Positions 1 to 4,942 of a stretch of 6,007 nt of DNA are shown here, piece by piece. Source of the DNA: Porticoccaceae bacterium. GTDB taxonomy: Bacteria > Pseudomonadota > Gammaproteobacteria > Pseudomonadales > Porticoccaceae. The notes under the pieces were generated by a model that worked only from the letters and a program-made list of their open reading frames with translations, was not told the origin of the DNA and did no database searches. The stretch spans positions 1-6,007 of the forward strand of contig JALRJD010000221.1 in NCBI GenBank assembly GCA_023255165.1, in the 5' to 3' direction. A program made the translations under genes and the position numbers. Within the stretch, counting starts at the first letter, position 1, and every line of letters starts with the position of its first letter.

Positions 1-89
1 CGCTTTTTTGCTATGCTCCCGCGCTGGATCTTGTTTAAAACGTTTGCCAGTTTGATCGAAACGACTAAGCCAGGCTGCATTCCGATGGG

Positions 90-113
90 GGCGCTTTGAG
101 AGCGACTAGCGCC
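90..113. repeat. Inverted repeat, 6-bp arms
   Basis: GGCGCT at 90-95 is the exact reverse complement of AGCGCC at 108-113, with 12 bases between them. No T-run follows on either strand, so it does not read as an intrinsic terminator. Six-bp arms can occur by chance in GC-rich DNA; the nearby second hairpin (151-170) carries the same GCGCT core, which makes the pair slightly more notable. Confidence 0.35.
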
Positions 114-150
114 AAGCACGGGCGCGGGACCGGGCCAGGGATGACCCATT

Positions 151-170
151 GGAGCGAAAAAAGGCGCTCC
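151..170. repeat. Inverted repeat (hairpin) GGAGCG...CGCTCC
   Basis: GGAGCG at 151-156 pairs perfectly with CGCTCC at 165-170 across an 8-base loop of six A and two G. There is no trailing T-run, so it is not a standard terminator. It lies about 100 bp before the TTG start of the yffB-like gene. It could belong to a dispersed intergenic repeat or an mRNA leader structure; only the pairing itself is directly visible. Confidence 0.4.
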
Positions 171-191
171 CGTCGGAAGGCAGCCGGGCAG

Positions 192-220
192 TTTATCCCT
201 ATCCCCGATCAACGTTATAA
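192..220 (+). promoter_or_regulatory. Weak candidate sigma70 promoter for the yffB-like gene
   Basis: TTATAA at 215-220 is a reasonable -10 box. The hexamer 17 bp upstream (TTTATC, 192-197) matches the -35 consensus at only three positions. A transcript from here would begin near 228 and leave a leader of about 45 nt before the TTG start. It is offered because it is the best-placed box in the AT-rich part of the leader. Confidence 0.25.
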
Positions 221-257
221 CAAAAACAAACAGGCATCCTCGCCAGCCAACAACCAC

Positions 258-262
258 AAGGA
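258..262 (+). promoter_or_regulatory. Ribosome binding site that decides the TTG start
   Basis: AAGGA at 258-262 lies 10 bases before the TTG at 273. No ATG or GTG is present in frame near the first conserved residue of the YffB family, so this site together with the TTG fixes the start. Confidence 0.6.
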
Positions 263-272
263 CACAAGAGCA

Positions 273-617
273 TTGGTCACTCTCTACGGCATCAAAAACT
301 GCGACACAATCAAAAAGGCGCGCAACTGGCTCAGTGATAACGCCATCGACTGCCGCTTCCATGATTTTCGCGCCGACGGCCTCGATGCCGCTACAGTTGA
401 AAACTGGCTGCACCAGCTCGATTGGGAGATCGTCCTCAATCGCCGTGGCACAACCTGGCGCAAACTCGACCCTGAGGTTCAGACTGGCACCAACCGCGAC
501 AATGTCGTGGCTCTGCTGCTGGAGCATCCGGCTATGATCAAGCGCCCGATTCTCGATGTTGATGGCAAGTTTACCGTTGGCTTTAAAGCCGAGCAGTACC
601 AAGCTATTTTTAAGTAG
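273..617 (+). CDS. yffB: ArsC/Spx-family reductase, YffB-like
   Basis: Predicted 114-residue cytosolic protein of the ArsC/Spx thioredoxin-fold family, closest in memory to E. coli YffB, which has nearly the same N-terminus (VTLYGIKNCDTIKKAR). The candidate redox cysteine is C10 in GIKNCDT. NRRGTTWRKL (about residues 56-65) and the IKRP motif (R91, P92) are family hallmarks around the active site. The frame stays open upstream to a TTG at 96, but the added 59 residues are basic and unlike the family. I chose the TTG at 273 because it has an AAGGA site and gives the usual length. Family members use glutathione or thioredoxin chemistry, yet YffB-type proteins have no firmly established substrate, so arsenate reduction should not be assumed. 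It lies 106 bp upstream of dapD on the same strand; I recall the same pairing in Pseudomonas. Confidence 0.87.
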   Translation: MVTLYGIKNCDTIKKARNWLSDNAIDCRFHDFRADGLDAATVENWLHQLDWEIVLNRRGTTWRKLDPEVQTGTNRDNVVALLLEHPAMIKRPILDVDGKFTVGFKAEQYQAIFK

Positions 618-630
618 ATCCTGTTTTTGA

Positions 631-690
631 AACACTTTTTAACTAAACACTTTTTAATTAAACCCTTTTTAACTAAACCCTTTTCAATAC
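631..690 (+). repeat. Tandem repeat, four 15-bp units, between yffB and dapD
   Basis: Four adjacent 15-bp units fill 631-645, 646-660, 661-675 and 676-690: AACACTTTTTAACTA, AACACTTTTTAATTA, AACCCTTTTTAACTA and AACCCTTTTCAATAC. The period is exact with no indels, and the units diverge only by substitution. The array begins 13 bp after the yffB stop and ends 33 bp before the dapD ATG, so it makes up most of the spacer. It lies in the dapD leader or readthrough region; no function is evident. Confidence 0.9.
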
Positions 691-723
691 ATTTTTCCGT
701 CAACAAAAAGTAAGAGTCAAAAT

Positions 724-1752
724 ATGAGCAAGTTATACAGTTTCGCAATCGGCGTCGGCAGCAAAAACAGTCAAGGGCAATGGCTTGAGGTGTTCTACCC
801 ACAGCCGCTGTTAAATCCTGAGCAAACCCTGTGCGACATTTTAACGGTCACCCTTGGCTCAGGCAGCGCCGAAGTTGAACCCAGTCTCGAGCAACTGGCC
901 GCCCTGCAATCCGCGCTCAAGCAAAATGGTTACGCCGAACTGGCTGACAGCGTCGCCACACTGGCCAGCTCAAGCCGCCCGGTTGTCGCGGTGATGCTGG
1001 CCGAGAATAGCGCGCCCAGCTCTGTGCCCCAGGGTTACCTGAAACTGCATCTGCTCTCCCATCGTCTGGTTAAGCCCCATGAAACCGATCTCAGCGGAAT
1101 CTTTGGCGTATTGAAAAATATCGCCTGGACCAGCGCCGGCGCCATCGATATTGAAGAGCTGCCCGAGCGACTGTTGCAGGCGCGCATGGCCGGTCAGCCG
1201 CTCAGCGTTGACTGCGTCGACAAGTTTCCGAAAATGGTCGACTACGTGGTGCCCAGCGGCATCCGTATTGCCGACACCTCGCGAGTGCGCCTCGGTGCCT
1301 ATGTTGGCGAAGGCACCACCGTGATGCACGAAGGGTTTATCAACTTTAACGCCGGAACCGAAGGCCCCAACATGATCGAGGGACGGGTTTCAGCGGGCGT
1401 TTTCTGTGGCGCAGGCTCAGACATTGGCGGTGGTGCATCCATTATGGGTACCCTTTCCGGTGGCGGAAGCATGGTTATCTCACTGGGTGAAAAATGCCTG
1501 CTTGGCGCCAATGCCGGTCTCGGCATTCCACTAGGTGATCGCTGCACAGTGGAAGCCGGGCTCTATATTACCGCCGGCACCATCGTCACCATGCTCGATG
1601 ACCAAAAACAGGCCAGCGGCAAGACCAAGGCCCGCGATCTGGCCGGCAAGAGCGACCTGCTGTTCAGACGCAATTCGGTCACCGGGTCTGTTGAATGTCT
1701 GACCAACAAGAGTGCGGTGGAATTAAACAGTGAATTGCACAGCTCTAATTAA
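724..1752 (+). CDS. dapD: Tetrahydrodipicolinate N-succinyltransferase, long form
   Basis: A 342-residue enzyme that transfers succinyl from succinyl-CoA to tetrahydrodipicolinate, giving N-succinyl-2-amino-6-ketopimelate in the cytosolic succinylase route to meso-diaminopimelate and lysine. Length and N-terminus (FAIGVGSKNSQGQWLEVFY) fit the long Pseudomonas/Mycobacterium form rather than the roughly 274-residue E. coli form. Residues 1-170 are the N-terminal and middle domains. From about 175 to 290 glycine-rich hexapeptide repeats form the left-handed beta-helix, with MIEGR (217-221), GSDIGGGASIMGTLSGGG (231-248) and LLGANAGLGIPLGD (259-272). By recollection of the mycobacterial enzyme, E219 in IEGR is the likely catalytic glutamate. 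Family members are trimers. The ATG has only a weak TAAGAG ribosome site (711-716) 7 nt upstream. The last codons and the stop lie inside the first unit of a 13-bp tandem repeat. The thiolase follows after 65 bp on the same strand, so co-transcription is possible. Confidence 0.96.
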   Translation: MSKLYSFAIGVGSKNSQGQWLEVFYPQPLLNPEQTLCDILTVTLGSGSAEVEPSLEQLAALQSALKQNGYAELADSVATLASSSRPVVAVMLAENSAPSSVPQGYLKLHLLSHRLVKPHETDLSGIFGVLKNIAWTSAGAIDIEELPERLLQARMAGQPLSVDCVDKFPKMVDYVVPSGIRIADTSRVRLGAYVGEGTTVMHEGFINFNAGTEGPNMIEGRVSAGVFCGAGSDIGGGASIMGTLSGGGSMVISLGEKCLLGANAGLGIPLGDRCTVEAGLYITAGTIVTMLDDQKQASGKTKARDLAGKSDLLFRRNSVTGSVECLTNKSAVELNSELHSSN

Positions 1753-1780
1753 GCGCTCTAATTAAGCGTTCTGATTAAGC
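1742..1780 (+). repeat. Tandem repeat, three 13-bp units, across the dapD stop
   Basis: GCTCTAATTAAGC occurs exactly at 1742-1754 and again at 1755-1767, followed by the variant GTTCTGATTAAGC at 1768-1780 and the start of a fourth decayed copy (GCTGCG). The first unit contains the last two sense codons of dapD and its TAA stop, so the array looks like the gene's end duplicated in place. Copy-number change would alter the spacing to the thiolase but leave DapD intact. Confidence 0.9.
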
Positions 1781-1805
1781 GCTGCGCATAATAAAGCCAA
1801 ATAAT

Positions 1806-1809
1806 GAGG
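1806..1809 (+). promoter_or_regulatory. Ribosome binding site for the thiolase gene
   Basis: GAGG at 1806-1809 sits 8 bases before the ATG at 1818, a standard Shine-Dalgarno placement, and supports this start over later in-frame ATGs. Confidence 0.6.
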
Positions 1810-1817
1810 TCAACCCT

Positions 1818-3098
1818 ATGAGCCAGATCCGAAAAGTCGCCATTATCGGCGGCAACCGCATTCCCTTCACCCGCAGCAACACCGCCTACAGTCATGCCAG
1901 CAATATGGATATGCTCTCCGCGGCACTGCAGGGTCTGGTTCAGCGCTTTAACTTGCAGGGCGAGCGTCTTGGTGAAGTGGCCGCCGGTGCAGTGATGAAA
2001 CATTCACGGGATTTTAATCTGGCTCGCGAGGCCACACTTAATTCCGGGCTGAGTCTGGAAACCCCGGCCTACGATGTTCAGCAGGCCTGCGGCACCGGCC
2101 TCGAAGCGGCGATTCTGGTGGCCAACAAGATTGCCCTCGGTCAAATTGACGCGGGGATAGCCGGCGGCACCGACACCGCCAGCGATGCACCATTGGCGCT
2201 GAATGAAAACTTTCGCAAGATGATGCTCGACCTTAATCGCGCCAAAACAGCCGGCCAGCGCCTGAAAATTCTCAGCCGTTTTCGTCCCGGCTTTTTAATG
2301 CCCTCGCCGCCCGCACCGGGCGAACCGCGCACCGGCCTGTCCATGGGCCAGCACTGTGAGCTAATGGTCAAGGAGTGGGCGATCAGCCGCGAGGCGCAGG
2401 ATAAGCTAACCTGGCACAGTCACCAGAATCTGATGGCCGCTTATCAGCGCGGTTTCTTCGATGATCTGATCACCCCTTTTAATGGCGTCGAACGCGACGG
2501 CATTATGCGCGACACCCCGCTGGAAAAACTGGCCACGCTCAAACCCGCCTACGACAAAGTTAATGGCACCTTGACCGCCGCCAACTCCACTGCCCTCACC
2601 GATGGTGCAGCAACTGTGCTGCTGGCCAGCGAAGAATGGGCCGCGGCACGCAACCTGCCGGTAATGGCTTACCTTACCTTTAGCGAAGTGGCTGCGGTGG
2701 ACTTCTATTCCCAGGGTGAGAAAAGTGAGGGGCTATTGATGGCGCCCGCCTACGCCGTGCCGCGCATGCTTAAGCGCGCCGGTATCAGCCTGCAGGATTT
2801 TGATTTTTACGAGATTCACGAGGCCTTCGCCGCTCAGGCGCTGTGCACATTAAAAGCCTGGGAAGATGACAACTTCTGTAAAAACCGGCTCGGCCTTGAC
2901 GCCCCGCTGGGCAGCATTGATCGCAGCAAGCTCAATGTAAATGGCTCCAGTGTTGCCACCGGCCACCCGTTTGCCGCGACCGGGCCGCGAATTCTCGCGA
3001 CCCTGGCAAAAATACTGCAGGAACATGGATCCGGGCGCGGCTTGATCTCTATCTGTGCCGCTGGCGGCCAGGGCGTTACCGCCATCGTTGAGCGCTAG
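1818..3098 (+). CDS. Acetyl-CoA C-acyltransferase (thiolase), FadI/HADHB-like
   Basis: A 426-residue thiolase that cleaves 3-ketoacyl-CoA with CoA to acetyl-CoA plus a shortened acyl-CoA, or runs in reverse to form acetoacetyl-CoA. The visible catalytic set is complete: nucleophile C91 in QQACGTGLEAA, H334 in YEIHEAFAAQ, H383 in TGHPFAATG and C413 in SICAAGGQG. VAIIGGNRIPFTRSNTAYS at the start and the HPFAATG signature point to the FadI/HADHB trifunctional-enzyme branch rather than the PhaA/AtoB branch. Length fits FadI-type enzymes (about 430). No FadJ/FadB-like alpha subunit is visible in the window, so it is either a stand-alone thiolase or its partner is elsewhere. It follows dapD by 65 bp on the same strand with no terminator seen between them. 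Substrate chain length cannot be told from the sequence, so I give no gene symbol. Confidence 0.92.
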   Translation: MSQIRKVAIIGGNRIPFTRSNTAYSHASNMDMLSAALQGLVQRFNLQGERLGEVAAGAVMKHSRDFNLAREATLNSGLSLETPAYDVQQACGTGLEAAILVANKIALGQIDAGIAGGTDTASDAPLALNENFRKMMLDLNRAKTAGQRLKILSRFRPGFLMPSPPAPGEPRTGLSMGQHCELMVKEWAISREAQDKLTWHSHQNLMAAYQRGFFDDLITPFNGVERDGIMRDTPLEKLATLKPAYDKVNGTLTAANSTALTDGAATVLLASEEWAAARNLPVMAYLTFSEVAAVDFYSQGEKSEGLLMAPAYAVPRMLKRAGISLQDFDFYEIHEAFAAQALCTLKAWEDDNFCKNRLGLDAPLGSIDRSKLNVNGSSVATGHPFAATGPRILATLAKILQEHGSGRGLISICAAGGQGVTAIVER

Positions 3099-3130
3099 GC
3101 CAAGGGTTAAATACCATACAGCCCAGCCAT
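3099..3130. other. Convergent gap without a visible terminator
   Basis: Only 32 bp separate the stop of the thiolase from the stop of the antiporter, which run toward each other. I see no strong hairpin followed by a T-run on either strand. Transcripts may therefore overlap at their 3' ends or end by a Rho-dependent route. That last step is inference. Confidence 0.5.
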
Positions 3131-4516
3131 TTATAGCCCAACCAGCACAAATAACAGCCCTGCAGCCACTGCCGCAATCATTGCATAAGGTAACTGGCTC
3201 AGGGCATGTTCCATCACCCCGACTCCGGAACTCTGCGCCACCAGCACAGTGGAATCGCTGTAGAAACAGGCGTGGCTGCCAAAGGAACTGGCCGAGAGCA
3301 GCGCGCCGATCATAAGCGGAGGCGAGACTTCCATCGCCGCCGCCAGAGGCATCACAATCGGAATGGCAATGGCAAACACACCCCAGGATGACCCTGTGGC
3401 AAAGGCCACAATCGCCATGGTGATAAAGGTAATCAGTGGCAACAACAACGGCGACATCATCGGCCGCACCGAGTCGATTACATACTGCGGCAGACCGAGC
3501 TGATCATTGACCGCCTTAAACATAAAGGCACAGACCACAATGGCCAGCGGCGGCAGCATAATCTTAAAGCCGTTCATCACCGCATCCATGGCGCCCCGCG
3601 CACTGATCAATTTCTGCAGCACCAGAAACGGCACGCTAATCGCCAGAGTCACAATCACCCCTTTAAGCAGATCGATATCAAAGTAAATCGAGAAGCCAAT
3701 CAGGGCTAGCAGTGGCAGCAGAAAGGTCCAGAGACCGGCTGCTGTAGGGTGCGCGGCCAACTCCTTAGTGCTTATTCCTGAAGTTGTCCCTGAGGCGGCC
3801 TCGTGATCAAAATCAACCACATCCGACAGCACCAACTGCCCCTGCTGAGCCAGCGCCTCGGCCCGTTTCATTGGCCCAATTAATGGCAGCCGGCCGGTGG
3901 CGACCAGAGGCACCATCACCACCGCGACCCAGGCATAAAACATATAGGGAATACCCGAGATATACAGCGCCATACCACCGCCGGCAGCAGCGCTACCTGA
4001 CTCTTCCAGCAGCGCCGCAAAGAACACCGCCCAGGTTGATATGGGCACAATCACACAGACCGGCGCCGCCGTGGAGTCAACCACATAAGAGAGCATCGAA
4101 CGCGACACCTTGAATTTGTCGGTAACCTTTTTCATCGACGAACCAATGGCAATCGCATTCAGGTAGTCATCGATAAAAATAATCATGCCCAACAGCCAGG
4201 TAACCAGCAGCGATTTATTTCTTGAGTTTGCCCTCGCCGCCATCGAGTGGGCAAAGGCAGTGGCCGCGCCGGTCTGGATCAACAGCATAATCAAACTGCC
4301 CATCAGGCCGCAGACCACAATCACCCAGCCAATGGTGTCGTCTTGCATAATCTCCAGTGACAGATCCGCAACCGCGGTTATCACCGTCGTCGGGTCGATC
4401 AACAGCAACCCGGTGACAACACCGGCGAGCAGCGAAAAGATTGGCCTGTGGGTAATAATGGCAAGCAGCACAACAATCAGTGTGGGTATCAAGCTAAGGG
4501 CGCCGTAGGATTCCAT
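3131..4516 (-). CDS. Na+/H+ antiporter, NhaC family
   Basis: A 461-residue inner-membrane carrier, almost entirely hydrophobic helices with short polar loops. Diagnostic segments of the NhaC family (Pfam Na_H_antiporter) are GMIIFIDDYLNAIAIGSS (110-127), the acidic DD pair at 116-117, SYVVDSTAAPVCVIVPISTW (143-162), AFATGSSWGVFAIAIP (371-386) and SFGSHACFYSDSTVLVAQSS (411-430). A polar, Asp/Glu-rich cytoplasmic or periplasmic loop lies near 215-260. The family exchanges protons for sodium, or in some members couples proton/sodium movement to organic substrates (for example malate/lactate in MleN), so the exact ions are uncertain. The ATG at 4516 gives the usual N-terminus (YGALSLIPTLIVVLLAI); the ribosome site is weak (CGGA, 7 nt upstream). 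It appears to be transcribed alone, with a candidate promoter at 4548-4577 and an intrinsic terminator insulating it from the hydrolase gene upstream. Confidence 0.93.
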   Translation of the reverse strand: MESYGALSLIPTLIVVLLAIITHRPIFSLLAGVVTGLLLIDPTTVITAVADLSLEIMQDDTIGWVIVVCGLMGSLIMLLIQTGAATAFAHSMAARANSRNKSLLVTWLLGMIIFIDDYLNAIAIGSSMKKVTDKFKVSRSMLSYVVDSTAAPVCVIVPISTWAVFFAALLEESGSAAAGGGMALYISGIPYMFYAWVAVVMVPLVATGRLPLIGPMKRAEALAQQGQLVLSDVVDFDHEAASGTTSGISTKELAAHPTAAGLWTFLLPLLALIGFSIYFDIDLLKGVIVTLAISVPFLVLQKLISARGAMDAVMNGFKIMLPPLAIVVCAFMFKAVNDQLGLPQYVIDSVRPMMSPLLLPLITFITMAIVAFATGSSWGVFAIAIPIVMPLAAAMEVSPPLMIGALLSASSFGSHACFYSDSTVLVAQSSGVGVMEHALSQLPYAMIAAVAAGLLFVLVGL

Positions 4517-4547
4517 AATCAGATCCGGAGTTATTATTCTGGCGGCA

Positions 4548-4577
4548 ATAATACAAAGGAATATCGAATGCTGTCGC
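4548..4577 (-). promoter_or_regulatory. Candidate sigma70 promoter of the antiporter gene
   Basis: Read on the minus strand, GCGACA (4577-4572) lies 18 bp before TATTAT (4553-4548). The hexamers match the -35 and -10 consensus at four and five positions. Transcription would begin near 4541, giving a leader of about 25 nt before the ATG. The placement just downstream of the terminator fits an independent transcription unit. Confidence 0.4.
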
Positions 4578-4615
4578 GGGAAATCTTTCTTTTTGAAGAG
4601 ATAAATCGGACAAAA

Positions 4616-4654
4616 AAGAGCTCTAAATAAGAGCTTTAAACAAGAGCCATAAAA
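4616..4654. repeat. Tandem repeat, three 13-bp units, upstream of the antiporter gene
   Basis: On the plus strand the units are AAGAGCTCTAAAT (4616-4628), AAGAGCTTTAAAC (4629-4641) and AAGAGCCATAAAA (4642-4654). The period is exact. The last unit runs into the A-tract that forms the T-run of the minus-strand terminator. Rotated, the unit (GCTCTAAATAAGA) matches the repeat after dapD (GCTCTAATTAAGC) at 11 of 13 positions, in the same plus-strand orientation. Confidence 0.8.
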
Positions 4655-4683
4655 AAACGGGTAGATCCAGAGAATCTACCCGT
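4651..4683 (-). terminator. Intrinsic terminator, minus strand
   Basis: ACGGGTAGAT (4657-4666) and ATCTACCCGT (4674-4683) are perfect reverse complements forming a 10-bp stem with a 7-base loop. On the minus strand the stem is followed directly by a run of T (complement of A at 4651-4657, the last of which pairs). On the plus strand the following bases (CCTAATTTAC) are a poor T-run, so the terminator acts leftward. It ends transcription coming from the hydrolase side, about 260 bp past that gene's stop, or ends a short transcript arising within the spacer. Confidence 0.85.
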
Positions 4684-4745
4684 CCTAATTTACTACCTAC
4701 CTACACTGCTATATTTTTATTGTTGTTTGGGTTCCCCCTCGGGTG

Positions 4746-4784
4746 ACTGATCTCCATTGAAGGTGCTTTGTTGCAGCGATCAGT
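4746..4784. repeat. Inverted repeat ACTGATC...GATCAGT
   Basis: ACTGATC (4746-4752) and GATCAGT (4778-4784) are exact reverse complements separated by 25 bases. In RNA this gives a 7-bp stem with a large loop, upstream of the terminator in the minus direction. It may be part of a structured 3' UTR or small RNA, or an operator; its length alone is modest evidence. Confidence 0.4.
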
Positions 4785-4799
4785 TCTTTATGGCTCCAA

Positions 4800-4805
4800 T
4801 GTATA
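4800..4805 (-). promoter_or_regulatory. Possible -10 box behind the direct repeats
   Basis: TATACA on the minus strand (complement of 4800-4805) is a fair -10 box. The hexamer 17 bp upstream (CCAAGT, 4828-4823) does not resemble a -35 element, as is common at activator-dependent promoters. The proximal 10-bp direct repeat starts two bases beyond that -35 position. The start would be near 4793, leading to the terminator at 4651-4683. Confidence 0.3.
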
Positions 4806-4830
4806 GATCCAACCCTTATCCGACTTGGCT

Positions 4831-4861
4831 ATATGCGCCATCAATTTTGGAATATGCGCCA
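4831..4861. promoter_or_regulatory. 10-bp direct repeats with 21-bp period, AraC-like operator
   Basis: ATATGCGCCA occurs at 4831-4840 and again at 4852-4861, an exact 21-bp period (two helical turns). On the minus strand each copy reads TGGCGCATAT. Paired direct half-sites about 21 bp apart, next to the -35 region, are the typical layout of AraC/XylS-family operators. No regulator gene is visible in the window, so the assignment rests only on spacing and placement. Confidence 0.45.
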
Positions 4862-4942
4862 ACATGGCACGATTGTTGAACTATTGCTCATTTCCGCAAC
4901 CATTCCGGCAATAACTGGCCTGTGCCGGGATTTTTCGCTATT

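Larger units (their letters stand above)
1..272. other. 5' non-coding stretch with GC-rich inverted repeats
   Basis: No convincing gene is visible here. A plus-strand frame is open from the window edge to a TGA at 97-99, giving 32 residues that I do not recognise, so it could be the tail of an upstream gene but cannot be supported. The stretch from about 88 to 190 is markedly GC-rich and holds two inverted repeats, listed separately. The stretch from about 190 to 270 is more AT-rich and probably forms the promoter and leader of the yffB-like gene. Confidence 0.5.
4517..4942. other. 426-bp non-coding spacer rich in signals
   Basis: No gene is supported here on either strand. Going leftward along the minus strand from the hydrolase stop, the spacer holds a pair of 10-bp direct repeats (4831-4861), a -10-like box (4800-4805), an inverted repeat (4746-4784), an intrinsic terminator (4651-4683), a 13-bp tandem repeat (4616-4654) and a candidate nhaC promoter (4548-4577). 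It is clearly more AT-rich than the genes on either side. Plus-strand reading frames crossing it start without a ribosome site or run into the hydrolase gene in antisense. Confidence 0.6.

Noticed and set aside
1..99. Plus-strand frame open from the left edge to a TGA (32 residues)
   Set aside because: I recognise no family in it and chance open frames of this length are common; kept only as a possibility for an upstream gene's tail.
96..272. 59-residue N-terminal extension of the yffB-like protein from an upstream TTG
   Set aside because: The extension is basic, low in complexity, crosses the inverted repeats and is absent from the family; the TTG at 273 has a ribosome site and gives the usual length.
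631..690. CRISPR-like array
   Set aside because: The units are directly adjacent with no unique spacers and only 15 bp long, so this is a simple tandem repeat.
479..802. Minus-strand open frame of 107 codons with a KKGLV/KKGLI/KKCLV repeat
   Set aside because: The protein repeat is only the 15-bp DNA array read in triplets; both ends of the frame lie antisense inside the yffB-like gene and dapD, and there is no ribosome site.
4715..4771. Tiny minus-strand frame of 18 codons beginning MEISHPRG
   Set aside because: It has no ribosome site before its ATG and nothing in the sequence sets it apart from chance.
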